Assembly (NCBI GenBank): GCA_934130005.1
Contig: CAKOXD010000002.1
Coordinates: 46,111 to 110,110, forward strand
Length of the DNA stretch: 64,000 bases
DNA from: an uncultured Bacilli bacterium
GTDB lineage: Bacteria; Bacillota_I; Bacilli_A; RF39; UBA660
Direction: 5' to 3'
Shown: piece by piece, positions 9,164 to 18,065 of the stretch
How positions within the stretch are numbered: the first letter of the stretch is position 1
Layout of the letters: each line of letters opens with the position of its first letter
The notes under the pieces: generated by a model
The model's input: only the letters and a program-made list of their open reading frames with translations
Databases searched by the model: none
What the model was told of the DNA's origin: nothing
Position numbers and translations under genes: made by a program

Positions 9164-9832
9164 ATGAAAAAAGTTTTGAAAAAAACTCCATATTTAAATT
9201 TAATTTTAATTTCTATTTTTTTAATAATTTCAATTGGTTTTAATATTTATCTTTCTAATAATAAAAATTATGTATATAAAATGGATGAAAATATTGTATT
9301 TTTTGGAGATTCTATTACAAATAAATATAAAGTTGAGGAGTTTTTTTCAAATACTTATGTTATTAATAGTGGAATAAGTGGAGATAAAAGTGAAGATTTA
9401 TTAAATAGAATGAATGATGTTTATAAATATAATCCTTCTAAAGTTTTTATTCTTATTGGTATTAACGATTTAAATAATGGTATAAAAGAAGATGAGATAT
9501 TAAATAATATTCAAAAAATAATTAATGGTATTAAAACAAATAGAATGCATTCTAAAATATATATAGAGTCTGTTTATCCTATAAATAGAGATGTTTTCAA
9601 TGAAAAAGATTATTCTTTTAATGAAGATATTTCAAATGATACTATTAAAGAATTTAATAAAAAATTAAAAAAACTATGTAAGGAAAATGATATTACTTAT
9701 ATTAATGTTTATGATTCTTTACTAGATGATAATGGTAATTTAAAAGATGTCTATACCTTAGAAGGTTTACATTTAAATGATTTAGGTTATTTTAAAGTAA
9801 CTTCTACTATAAATAAATATATAAAAAAATAA
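9164..9832 (+). CDS. SGNH/GDSL-family hydrolase, membrane anchored
   Basis: One N-terminal helix (about residues 12-30) anchors an SGNH domain outside the cell. Block I is FFGDSIT near residue 46, with Ser as nucleophile; block II Gly is in SGISGDKS; block III Asn in IGINDLNNG; block V Asp and His in GLHLNDLG near the C-terminus. All four catalytic residues are present, so it should be an active esterase or acyl transferase. GAGGTGATACT precedes the ATG and TGTTATAAT (extended -10) lies about 30 bases upstream. It is divergent from the acyltransferase-3 gene. Confidence 0.87.
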   Translation: MKKVLKKTPYLNLILISIFLIISIGFNIYLSNNKNYVYKMDENIVFFGDSITNKYKVEEFFSNTYVINSGISGDKSEDLLNRMNDVYKYNPSKVFILIGINDLNNGIKEDEILNNIQKIINGIKTNRMHSKIYIESVYPINRDVFNEKDYSFNEDISNDTIKEFNKKLKKLCKENDITYINVYDSLLDDNGNLKDVYTLEGLHLNDLGYFKVTSTINKYIKK

Positions 9833-9850
9833 TCAGTTGATTATTTTTTT
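9823..9850. terminator. Bidirectional terminator between SGNH hydrolase and GH5 genes
   Basis: AAAAAAATAATCA / TGATTATTTTTTT inverted repeat with a two-base centre, overlapping both stop codons. Confidence 0.7.
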
Positions 9851-10881
9851 ATTTGTTCTTTTACAAATTTTCCACTTTCGCTAAGATATTTATCACTTAT
9901 ATCATTAACTGGTGTATTAGGTAATAAAAGTGCGGATGATTCATTTTTATCTGATAATGACCAATTTGCCCAACTTATATTATTTTCATTCATAAAATTT
10001 ACCCATTTCAATGATTCTTCCAAATAAACTCCTCCATTACCATCTGCGCTACTTACACCCCATTCACTTACAAATATTGGTATATTCTTTTTTGCTTCTA
10101 AAATTCTATTTCTTAACCATTCTGTATGTGTTCCAGCATAAAAGTGACAAGCATACATTATATTATCAAAATCTAATTTATCATTTGCTGGATCTAATAT
10201 ATCTTGACTCCAAGTTCCTGTACCAACTATTATAATACCATCACTATTTTTTCTAATTTCATTTATAACATCTATTGCATATGGCTTTATATCATTATGC
10301 CAATTAGTATTACCATTTGGTTCATTACATATTTCAAATATTACGTTAGGTGTATTTTTATATTTTTTTGACATTTCACTAAAGAATTCTATTGCTTCTT
10401 TTTTATATTTATTTGGATTATTATCACTTAATATGTGCCAGTCTATTATAACATACATGTCTAAATCTATTGCATAATTTACTATTTCATATACTTTGCT
10501 TTTTAGATCTTTATTAGATATATATCCATTTTCTTCTGTGTAAAGTGCAATTCTAAATAAATTAGCATTCCAATCATTTTTTAAAGTACTCATAACTGCC
10601 TTATTAGCATATTGGGAATACCATTGTATTCCATGAGTACTTATTCCTTTCAATTGAATTTTTTCATCATATTGATTTACTAAGTCTGTTCCTTTTATTT
10701 TTAGTTTACCATTATAACTAACAAATCTATTTTTTTCTTGTTTTGTATTTTTTTTATTATTTGTTTTTTCTATTGTTTTATTATCTAAATTACCAAGTTG
10801 ATTATTACTATTAAAATACAATTTCGTGAATCCTATTAGTAATAAAATTATTATTGATAAAGCTATTATTATTTTTTTCAT
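9841..10881 (-). CDS. Glycoside hydrolase family 5 endoglucanase-like protein, membrane anchored
   Basis: A hydrophobic N-terminus (residues 2-23) and an Asn/Lys-rich linker (30-52) are followed by a GH5 TIM barrel (about 58-340). The acid/base Glu is in ICNEPNG (E187) and the nucleophile Glu in VSEWG (E273). Supporting motifs are LKGISTHGIQWY, FRIALYT, YVIIDWHIL and CHFYAGTH. GH5 subfamily 2-type enzymes cut beta-1,4-glucans. No carbohydrate-binding module or dockerin is present and the signal lacks an obvious cleavage site, so it is likely held on the cell surface. AGGAGGAAAT is a strong ribosome site. No other glycan-utilisation genes lie nearby. Confidence 0.9.
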   Translation of the reverse strand: MKKIIIALSIIILLLIGFTKLYFNSNNQLGNLDNKTIEKTNNKKNTKQEKNRFVSYNGKLKIKGTDLVNQYDEKIQLKGISTHGIQWYSQYANKAVMSTLKNDWNANLFRIALYTEENGYISNKDLKSKVYEIVNYAIDLDMYVIIDWHILSDNNPNKYKKEAIEFFSEMSKKYKNTPNVIFEICNEPNGNTNWHNDIKPYAIDVINEIRKNSDGIIIVGTGTWSQDILDPANDKLDFDNIMYACHFYAGTHTEWLRNRILEAKKNIPIFVSEWGVSSADGNGGVYLEESLKWVNFMNENNISWANWSLSDKNESSALLLPNTPVNDISDKYLSESGKFVKEQIKK

Positions 10882-10943
10882 ATTTCCTCCTTTTATCTAT
10901 TTTTAGAGTAACATATTTTAATTATTTTTTCTATATTTTTAAT

Positions 10944-10967
10944 AAAAAAAGCTATTTCTAGCTTTTT
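10944..10967 (-). terminator. Terminator of smc
   Basis: AAAAGCTA/TAGCTTTT stem with loop GAAA on the minus strand and a following T run; it overlaps the end of smc. Confidence 0.65.
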
Positions 10968-13906
10968 ACTTCTTCTAATTTAACACTTACAAGTTTTGAT
11001 ACACCTGATTCTTGCATTGTAATGCCATATAAGATATCTGCATATTCCATTGTTCTTTTCTTATGTGTTATTAAAATAAATTGTGTTTTCTCTTGTAATT
11101 TTTTTAAATAATTTCCAAATGAGTCAACATTTACTTCATCTAGTGCAGCTTCAACTTCATCTAATATGCAAAAAGGTACTTTTCTAGATTTTAAGATGGC
11201 AAATAACAAGCTAATAGCTGTAAATGTTTTTTCTCCTCCTGATAAAAGTGAAATACTTTTTAAACTTTTACCTGGTGGTGATGCGACTATTTCTATTCCT
11301 GTTTCAAGAATATTATTTTCATCTGTAAGTTTTAAATCAGCTGTTCCTCCTTTAAATAATTCTTTAAATGTTTCTTTAAAGTTTTCTTTTATTACTTTAA
11401 ATGTTTTTAAGAATTCTCTTTCCATTACTTCATCCATTTCTTTTATAATTAAAAGTAATGTATCTTCCGCTTTATTTAAATCTTCTTGTTGATTTAATAA
11501 AAATTCATATCTTTCACTTACTTTATCATATTCTTCTATTGCATCTACATTTATATTTCCTAAATCTTTAATATCTCTTTTTAGAATGCTTACTTTATTA
11601 CGTGCTTCTTCTTCTTCAAGCTCTAGTTTATATGTTGAAATTGCCTTTTCATAAGTTAAAGAATATGTTTCATTTAATTTATTTAATAAATTATCTAATT
11701 TTACATCCATTCTATTTACATCTATTTCTAAATCTTTTAATTCTTTATTTTTTAAATTATATGAACTATTTTCGCGTTTTAAATTTGATTCATATTCTTC
11801 TAACTCATTATTTAAATTTACTTTCTCTTTTTTTAGTGCTTCTAATTTTAATTCACATTTATTTTTAGAATCAATTGCTTCATAATATTTACCTAGTATT
11901 TTATTTTCTTCTTCTGTTAAGGTATTATTTAATAAATTATTTGTTCCATTTAATTCTTTTTCTATATTTTCTAGTTTTATTTTATAATCTTTTAATGTAT
12001 TTAATTTTATATTTATATATTCTTCTTTATTTATTTTTTCTCTATTTATTAAATATAATTTATCTTCTAATGCTTTATAATTATAATCATTAGTATTTAT
12101 TTTATCTTCTATTATTTTTATTTCTTCTATCTTTTTTTCTAATAATTTTATATTGTTTTCTAATTCATATTTAATACCAATAATATTATTTTTTCTTCTG
12201 TCATTTCCACCAGTTATTGATCCACCTATATGTAATAATTCACCATCTAGTGTAACTATTTTATATCTATAGTTTATTTTTTTACTTATTATATTAGCAT
12301 TATCTATATTATCTACTACTATAACATTTCCTAATTGATTTTCTATTATATTTGAATATTTTTTATCATATTTAATTAAATTTTTTGCTACTCCTACAAA
12401 TCCCTTTAAGTTTTCTAATTCTTTTATTATATTATCTTCTACATATTTTGGTTTTATAATGTTTAAAGGAAAGAATGTTACTCTTCCTAAATTATTTTGT
12501 TTTAAATATTTTATTGCTTCTTTAGCAACCATTTCATCTTCTACAACAACATATTGAGCTGCAAGTCCTAAACTTGTTGTTATTGCTAGTGAAAGATTTT
12601 CTTCTACTTCTATTAAATTTCCAATTATATTATGTATTCCATTTAGTTTTATATTATTTAAAACTGCTTTTACTTGTGGTTGTAAGTTTCCATTTGATTC
12701 TATTTTTTCTTTTAAATCATTTATATCTTCTTGTAATTTATTTTTCTCTCTTAATTTAGAACTTAAATTAAATTCCAAATTTATTTTTTTAGTTTTTTCT
12801 TCTTCTATTTCTTTTTCTATTTTTTCTAATTCTTCTTTTATTTTTTTTAATTCTTCTTGTTTTAAATTGGTTTCTTCTTCTAATTTTTTTATATCATTTT
12901 TTAATTCTAGTTCTTTTTCTTTTAAATTTAAAATATTATCATGTAATTTTGTATCTTCTACATCATATTTTTTTCTTTCTACTATTATTGTTTTTTCACT
13001 ATTTAATTTTTCTGTTAATGTTATCTTTTCAAGCAATTCTTCATTTAATATATTTATTTCTTTTTCTAGTTCATTAATTTTTAATTTATATTCTTCTATT
13101 TTCGCTTCTTTCTTATTATTAGTTACAGATATTTCTAATAGTTCTTTATTTAGTGTTTCTATTTTTTCTTTTGCATCAAGATATTTAAAGTTTATATCTG
13201 TTATATCATGTGTTATAAGTGCGACTTCAATATGTTCTAGTTCTTCTTGTTTTTCTAAATATATTTTAGCTTTATCTCTTTGCTCTTTTAATGGTTCTAC
13301 TTGGTTTTTAAGTTCATTTATTATGTCGTTTACACGACTCATATTGTCATGTGTTCTTTCAAGTTTTTTTAATGCTTCTTCTTTTCTTTTACGATATTTA
13401 AGTACACTTGCAGCTTCTTCAAATATTACTCTTCTACTTTCTGGTTTACTACTTATTATTTCTTCTACTTTACCTTGTGAAATTATATTAAATGATTCTT
13501 TAGCAATTCCACTATCTAATAATAAGTTTGTTATATCTTTAAGTCTTACTCTTTCATTATTTAAAAAGTATTCATTTGTTGAATCTCTATAAACTCTTCT
13601 TGTTATTTCAATTTCATCATAAGGTACTTTTAAATATTTATCTTTATTATCAAATATTAATGTAACACTTGCACTATTTGATGGTTTTCTTGATTTGGAT
13701 CCTGAAAAGATTACATCAGTAGCACTCCCATCTCCTCTAAGTGATTTTATAGATTGTTCTCCAAGAACCCATCTTACTGCATCTACCACATTACTTTTTC
13801 CACTTCCATTTGGACCTACTATACTTGTTATTCCATTATTCAGTTCTATATTTATTTTATCTGCGAATGATTTAAAACCATTAGCAATTATTCTTTTTAA
13901 ATACAT
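10958..13906 (-). CDS. smc: Chromosome segregation SMC ATPase, shortened coiled coil
   Basis: SMC forms the ring-shaped condensin that compacts and segregates the chromosome. The N-terminal head carries Walker A GPNGSGKSN near residue 31 and R-loop/Q-loop motifs. The hinge lies at about residues 400-520, and the C-terminal head has signature LSGGEKTF, Walker B FCILDEVEAALD and the D-loop after it. The protein is 982 residues, about 200 shorter than B. subtilis SMC, and the shortening is in the coiled-coil arms. ATG at 13906 is chosen because AAGGTG ends seven to eight bases upstream; the GTG nine bases upstream overlaps that site. ScpA, ScpB and ftsY are not adjacent. Confidence 0.95.
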   Translation of the reverse strand: MYLKRIIANGFKSFADKINIELNNGITSIVGPNGSGKSNVVDAVRWVLGEQSIKSLRGDGSATDVIFSGSKSRKPSNSASVTLIFDNKDKYLKVPYDEIEITRRVYRDSTNEYFLNNERVRLKDITNLLLDSGIAKESFNIISQGKVEEIISSKPESRRVIFEEAASVLKYRKRKEEALKKLERTHDNMSRVNDIINELKNQVEPLKEQRDKAKIYLEKQEELEHIEVALITHDITDINFKYLDAKEKIETLNKELLEISVTNNKKEAKIEEYKLKINELEKEINILNEELLEKITLTEKLNSEKTIIVERKKYDVEDTKLHDNILNLKEKELELKNDIKKLEEETNLKQEELKKIKEELEKIEKEIEEEKTKKINLEFNLSSKLREKNKLQEDINDLKEKIESNGNLQPQVKAVLNNIKLNGIHNIIGNLIEVEENLSLAITTSLGLAAQYVVVEDEMVAKEAIKYLKQNNLGRVTFFPLNIIKPKYVEDNIIKELENLKGFVGVAKNLIKYDKKYSNIIENQLGNVIVVDNIDNANIISKKINYRYKIVTLDGELLHIGGSITGGNDRRKNNIIGIKYELENNIKLLEKKIEEIKIIEDKINTNDYNYKALEDKLYLINREKINKEEYINIKLNTLKDYKIKLENIEKELNGTNNLLNNTLTEEENKILGKYYEAIDSKNKCELKLEALKKEKVNLNNELEEYESNLKRENSSYNLKNKELKDLEIDVNRMDVKLDNLLNKLNETYSLTYEKAISTYKLELEEEEARNKVSILKRDIKDLGNINVDAIEEYDKVSERYEFLLNQQEDLNKAEDTLLLIIKEMDEVMEREFLKTFKVIKENFKETFKELFKGGTADLKLTDENNILETGIEIVASPPGKSLKSISLLSGGEKTFTAISLLFAILKSRKVPFCILDEVEAALDEVNVDSFGNYLKKLQEKTQFILITHKKRTMEYADILYGITMQESGVSKLVSVKLEEVKS

Positions 13907-13965
13907 ACTTATCACACCTTTAATAATTTTTATTATACTATAAATAAAATAAAAAGAAAAGATTA

Positions 13966-13996
13966 CAAAAAAGAATTCTTTATTTTAGAATTCTTT
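13966..13996 (-). terminator. Terminator of the first pilin-leader gene
   Basis: AAAGAATTCT/AGAATTCTTT stem with a seven-base loop followed by TTTTTTG on the minus strand, directly after the stop codon. Confidence 0.65.
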
Positions 13997-15835
13997 CTAA
14001 TCAGAAATGGACATGTTATATATTCCACCACTTTCATTAAAGTAGTATTCCATTACATAAGCACCTGTTGGAATTTCAAAAGTATTTGAAGTACTTCTAA
14101 AATCTCCCATACTTTTGACAACTTTTCCGCCTTTAGATTCATAAAACCTTAAAACTTGGTATCCTTTTGAAGATATGTTAATTTTCTTACCCCATGCACT
14201 TTCATCAATATTTATATAAATATTTTTTGTATCAAATGGTCCAAAAAATGATGTTTTATCATTATCAAAAGCAAGATATCCTATTGAATCATTTGAGATT
14301 TTTCCATTATATTCTAATATATTTTCTTCTTTTGTATCTGGATTTGTTGATTTAACCGTTATTTTTTCATTTTCTTCTAAAAATATTAACTCATTATTAT
14401 AATCTTTATAATTTTCATCTCCTATTTTATATTTTGCATTACTAGCACTTACAATTTTAACATATTCTCCACCTTTTTTTATTCCTGAACTTGTTATTTT
14501 AGGATATTCATACTTTTCATTTATTACATCATTATAAAAATCTGTCTTAGATATTTCATATACATAACATGAATAATAAACGTAAAATTTTAAATATCTA
14601 GCGTTAGTTGGAATGTAATAATCCTTATCTACGGTAGCTAAATTTGGTAATGTTACTTGAGTATTCGAAACTTCTTTCTTATCTTCATCTAAAAACACAT
14701 GAGAGATTGTACCACTTGAATTATTATCTCTCCATTTTATTCTTATTTTTTTATTTTGCATTTCATCTGATATTCTAATATAGATATTATAATCTTTTAA
14801 ATTGGTTCCTGTTAAATAGGTATTATCATCTCCATCAAACATTTTCTTATATTCTTCTATGTCACTTGATGCTGTTGAATTTGTTAAATCTAAAGAAACA
14901 ATTTCTCCTTCTCTTTTACTATTATCTCTTACTAGTTTTGCTTTAACTACAACTTGTTCTTTAGGAAATTCATTAATATATTTATTCCATGTTACACCAT
15001 TATCTACACTATAATATGCACTTATTCCTTTTTGTTTTTTATAATCTATTCCAACTACATTTTTTATTTCAATCTTATTAGAATATATAATTGGTGTTGA
15101 TGATAAATCAACAATTGTTGGTTTTGCTATCTCAACATTATCTATTTTAGTTTCTTCATATGTTTTTAATGATATTTTTTTACCATCTTTTATCATCCAA
15201 AATGATATTTTTGAATTTTCTTTTAAATTTAAATTTAATATTTTATTTTGACTTTTAATTTCTTTTCCATTTTCTATTTGTGTTTCATCTATATATACTA
15301 TTCCACTTTCAACTTTATAATAATATTCATAATTTCCATCAGGATAAGTTATAGTTAATTTTTTTTCTTTTTCCCAATTAGATGAATTAATTGTAGTATC
15401 TATAACACTATCAATATCATTACAGTTATTATTTGTTATTTGTGCTACACCACTTATATATTCTACTATATAGTTGTTTACACAAAGTATTGCAGATCCT
15501 ACTAATCCATTTTCTAATATATTTACTGTTCCTCCTGTTGGTTTGGTTCCTTTTATATTAACTAAATCGTTTATTTTTTTATATTGATTACCATTTATTA
15601 TTGTTGAACTATTAACATTATATTGACCATTTACTAGTTTTTTATTATTATTTAACATTTCCATTGCTTGATAGTTTTCTACTGCTTTTATATATCCATA
15701 TGCTGAATCTTTTGCTGATGATTTTCTAGCATCTCTTATTATATTTAATATTACTGGTACTGCTATCAATGATATAATTGCTAGTATTACTATGACTGCT
15801 AATAGTTCTATTAATGTGAATCCCCTTTTTTTCAT
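13997..15835 (-). CDS. Large surface protein with type IV prepilin leader (612 aa)
   Basis: The start KKRGFTLIELLAVIVILAI is a class I prepilin leader: short basic leader, Gly-Phe cleavage site (residue 5/6), Glu at mature position 5, then a hydrophobic helix. The next helix (RDARKSSAKDSAYGYIKAVENY) is also pilin-like. The remaining 500 residues are a beta-rich region with several repeats of about 90-150 residues. Typical pilins have 120-200 residues, so this is a very large pilin-like surface protein. No pilus ATPase, platform protein or prepilin peptidase lies in the window. It is adjacent to the spoVA operon but has its own terminator. Function is unknown; an adhesin or minor pilin is possible. 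Confidence 0.75.
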   Translation of the reverse strand: MKKRGFTLIELLAVIVILAIISLIAVPVILNIIRDARKSSAKDSAYGYIKAVENYQAMEMLNNNKKLVNGQYNVNSSTIINGNQYKKINDLVNIKGTKPTGGTVNILENGLVGSAILCVNNYIVEYISGVAQITNNNCNDIDSVIDTTINSSNWEKEKKLTITYPDGNYEYYYKVESGIVYIDETQIENGKEIKSQNKILNLNLKENSKISFWMIKDGKKISLKTYEETKIDNVEIAKPTIVDLSSTPIIYSNKIEIKNVVGIDYKKQKGISAYYSVDNGVTWNKYINEFPKEQVVVKAKLVRDNSKREGEIVSLDLTNSTASSDIEEYKKMFDGDDNTYLTGTNLKDYNIYIRISDEMQNKKIRIKWRDNNSSGTISHVFLDEDKKEVSNTQVTLPNLATVDKDYYIPTNARYLKFYVYYSCYVYEISKTDFYNDVINEKYEYPKITSSGIKKGGEYVKIVSASNAKYKIGDENYKDYNNELIFLEENEKITVKSTNPDTKEENILEYNGKISNDSIGYLAFDNDKTSFFGPFDTKNIYINIDESAWGKKINISSKGYQVLRFYESKGGKVVKSMGDFRSTSNTFEIPTGAYVMEYYFNESGGIYNMSISD

Positions 15836-15865
15836 TTTACCACTCTTTCTACTATATTAATTATA

Positions 15866-15895
15866 TTAAAAAAAATTAACTTTTTCAAGTTAATT
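15866..15895 (-). terminator. Terminator of the spoVA operon
   Basis: AATTAACTT/AAGTTAATT stem with loop GAAA, then a run of T on the minus strand, beginning at the spoVAE stop codon. Confidence 0.7.
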
Positions 15896-16245
15896 TAACT
15901 TTTGGGATTAAAGAAAAGAGATAATATAAATGATATTATAATTGCTGATATTATACCAGTACTTGTAAGATCAAACATTCCAGATACAAGTCCTATAAAT
16001 CCATATTCACCTGCTTTATCAAGTGCTCCATGTATAAGCAAATGTCCAAAGCTAGTTATTGGAACAAGAGCTCCTCCTCCAGCCCATAATACAAATTTAT
16101 CATACAAACTAAATGTATCTAGAAATGCTCCCACTAACACAAATAAAGTTGTTACATGTCCTGCTGTAAATTTTGTATTATCTAAAATTATTTGTCCTAT
16201 TAAACAGATAAGTCCTGCAAATAAAAATGCGTTTAAATATATCAA
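15895..16245 (-). CDS. spoVAE: Stage V sporulation protein AE (SpoVAEb type)
   Basis: A 116-residue integral membrane protein with three to four helices and the family motifs TAGHVTTLFVLVGAFLD and WAGGGALVPITSFGHLL. SpoVA proteins form the inner-membrane channel that moves dipicolinic acid into the developing spore and out during germination. The ATG overlaps the spoVAD stop by four bases. It is the last gene of a compact spoVAC-AD-AE unit; spoVAA, AB, AEa and AF are not adjacent, which is a common reduced arrangement in Firmicutes. Confidence 0.93.
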   Translation of the reverse strand: MIYLNAFLFAGLICLIGQIILDNTKFTAGHVTTLFVLVGAFLDTFSLYDKFVLWAGGGALVPITSFGHLLIHGALDKAGEYGFIGLVSGMFDLTSTGIISAIIISFILSLFFNPKS

Positions 16246-17231
16246 TTTGATACCTCCAAACTAATAGCATGAGCTATACTTGGTATTGATCTTTTTTCAT
16301 TAACAGATGTTGTACTATGTAAAGCGCCTGTTGCAACTAATAATACTTTTGTTAATTTTTTCTTTTTCATTAAATCAAATATATATGAATATGTAACTAA
16401 TGGTAGACAAGCTGGTCCACTTCCTCCTGAATATACTGGTTGTTTTTTTAAATCATATATCATACATGCTGAATCATCATAATTTTTCAAATCAATATTA
16501 TATTCTGTTTTCATATAATCTATTACAATTTCTTTACCATATATTCCTAAATCTCCACTTAAAATAAGGTCATAGTAATTAATATCTCTATTTAAGTCTT
16601 TTAAATGTCTATTTACTGTATCTATAAAAGCTGGCGCCATAACTGCTCCCATTTGATATGCATCATTTATATTTACATCATTTACTATACCTACAGTTGC
16701 ACTTTCTACTTTTATTTGTGATTTTTCACGACTTAAATATGCTGATGCACCTCCTGTTGTAGTAAATGTTGTTGTTTTAGGTTTTGGTCCACCATATTCT
16801 ACTGGATATCTAAATTGTTTTTCTGCTGCATTATTATGTGATGATACAGAGCATATAGCATTGTTTATTTGAGAACTTTCTATCATATTTGAAGCTATTA
16901 TAAGTCCTTCTACACTACTTGCACATGCATTATATATACCTAAATAAGGTATTTTTAAATTACTAGCAGCAAAATTTGAAGCTGTTATTTGATTTAAAAG
17001 ATCTCCTGATATTAATAGATCTATATCAAATTTTGTTTTACCAACTTTATTTAATAATAAATTTACACTATCTTCTAATATTTTTGATTCAGCTTCTTCA
17101 AAGTTTTTTTTACCAAAATAAAAATCATTATAACTTTTATCAAAATAATCCTTTAATGGTCCTTTTTTTTCATATGGTCCTGTTATAGTTGATGTTTCAT
17201 TTATATATACATTATCATATTTAAATGTCAT
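16242..17231 (-). CDS. spoVAD: Stage V sporulation protein AD
   Basis: A 329-residue soluble protein with the thiolase fold of SpoVAD, which binds dipicolinic acid directly. Visible family motifs are YNACASSVEGL (the thiolase-type Cys position), TTTGGASAYL, LSGDLGIYGK and GGSGPACLPL near the C-terminus. Starts ATG, overlapping the spoVAC stop by four bases. It is part of the spoVAC-AD-AE unit, so expression is expected in the forespore. Confidence 0.95.
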   Translation of the reverse strand: MTFKYDNVYINETSTITGPYEKKGPLKDYFDKSYNDFYFGKKNFEEAESKILEDSVNLLLNKVGKTKFDIDLLISGDLLNQITASNFAASNLKIPYLGIYNACASSVEGLIIASNMIESSQINNAICSVSSHNNAAEKQFRYPVEYGGPKPKTTTFTTTGGASAYLSREKSQIKVESATVGIVNDVNINDAYQMGAVMAPAFIDTVNRHLKDLNRDINYYDLILSGDLGIYGKEIVIDYMKTEYNIDLKNYDDSACMIYDLKKQPVYSGGSGPACLPLVTYSYIFDLMKKKKLTKVLLVATGALHSTTSVNEKRSIPSIAHAISLEVSN

Positions 17232-17674
17232 ATATTACCTCCAAATATTAGTAATCTTATTATTCCAAATATATAAGCACTTACTACTCCAAATATTATT
17301 ACAGATCCTGATAGTTTTAACATATTAGCTCCTATACCTGTTACTAATCCTTCTTTTTTATAATCTAGTGCAGCACTTTGCATAGCATGTGCAAATCCTG
17401 TTATAGGGACAAATAATCCTGCTTTAGCAAAATTAACCCATTTATCAAAGAATCCTAAGCATGTAAGTAAACATCCTATGAATATTAATGTTATTATCAT
17501 GAATGTTCCTGCTTCTTTTGTTGAAATATTTAAATATGAAACATAGAAGTCAATTAAAAATTGTCCTATGATTCCCATAATTCCACCTACTATAAAAGCA
17601 ATTATTCCATTTTTTAATCTGTCTTCTTTTGGTGTATGTTTTTTTACTAATTCCTTATATTGTTTTATATCCAT
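17228..17674 (-). CDS. spoVAC: Stage V sporulation protein AC
   Basis: A 148-residue membrane protein with four helices after a basic N-terminal segment. Family motifs are GGIMGIIGQFLIDFY, GAYF-type region FLTCLGFFDKWVNFAKAGLFVPITGFAHAM and the charged DYKKEGLVTG loop. B. subtilis SpoVAC acts as a mechanosensitive-type channel for dipicolinic acid. It heads the operon. AAGGTGATA precedes the ATG and a sigma-G-like promoter lies just before it. Confidence 0.93.
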   Translation of the reverse strand: MDIKQYKELVKKHTPKEDRLKNGIIAFIVGGIMGIIGQFLIDFYVSYLNISTKEAGTFMIITLIFIGCLLTCLGFFDKWVNFAKAGLFVPITGFAHAMQSAALDYKKEGLVTGIGANMLKLSGSVIIFGVVSAYIFGIIRLLIFGGNI

Positions 17675-17689
17675 ATTATCACCTTTTTT

Positions 17690-17719
17690 TATTATGAAAA
17701 AAAAGATAATTTTTTATAC
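17690..17719 (-). promoter_or_regulatory. Candidate sigma-G promoter of spoVA
   Basis: GTATA (17719-17715), an 18-base spacer and CATAATA (17696-17690) match the sigma-G consensus (GNATR, 18, CATNNTA). The caveat is that the predicted start of transcription falls on the ribosome site, only about ten bases from the ATG. Confidence 0.4.
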
Positions 17720-17742
17720 AAAAAAAAGCAGATTTCTGCTTT
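17720..17742 (-). terminator. Terminator of yutD
   Basis: AAAGCAG/CTGCTTT hairpin followed by eight T on the minus strand, overlapping the yutD stop. Confidence 0.7.
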
Positions 17743-18019
17743 AATTATTTATTTTTTCTAATATAAAATATCTACAGTTATATGCACAATCATTTTTTAT
17801 ATAATTTTCTACGTTATTATAATCATTTATTTTATTAAATTTTTGATTTTCTTTTTTACAAAATCCTTTTAATCTTAATTTTCCATATGACCAATCTCCT
17901 ACTATATAATCATAGGAATCAAAATAATCAGTTAATTTATTTTCTAATTCTTCTTTTACAAAAGCATCTCTATAGTTTTCTATTAAATTAAATTTTATAT
18001 TATTTATTATTTTTTCCAT
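17741..18019 (-). CDS. yutD: YutD family protein (DUF1027)
   Basis: The signature YDYIVGDWSYGKLRLKGF, followed by a C-terminal CAYNCRYFIL, identifies the YutD family of Bacilli. Its exact role is unknown. The ATG at 18019 is chosen because AGGTGATAT ends just before it; the GTG nine bases upstream overlaps that ribosome site. At 92 residues it is full length. It lies beside yunB and the spoVA operon; in B. subtilis yutD and yunB are also found close together (recalled from memory). Confidence 0.9.
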   Translation of the reverse strand: MEKIINNIKFNLIENYRDAFVKEELENKLTDYFDSYDYIVGDWSYGKLRLKGFCKKENQKFNKINDYNNVENYIKNDCAYNCRYFILEKINN

Positions 18020-18065
18020 AGATATCACCTAAGTAATTATATCATATTTTGGTTATATTTCATAA

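Noticed and set aside
11166..13943. Several plus-strand frames opposite smc, up to 241 residues
   Set aside because: They are Ser/Phe/Leu-rich reverse complements of a Lys/Glu-rich coding strand and have no ribosome sites.
17741..18028. Alternative genetic code (TGA as Trp), as in Mycoplasma
   Set aside because: Conserved Trp residues are encoded by TGG and TGA serves as a stop in several genes.
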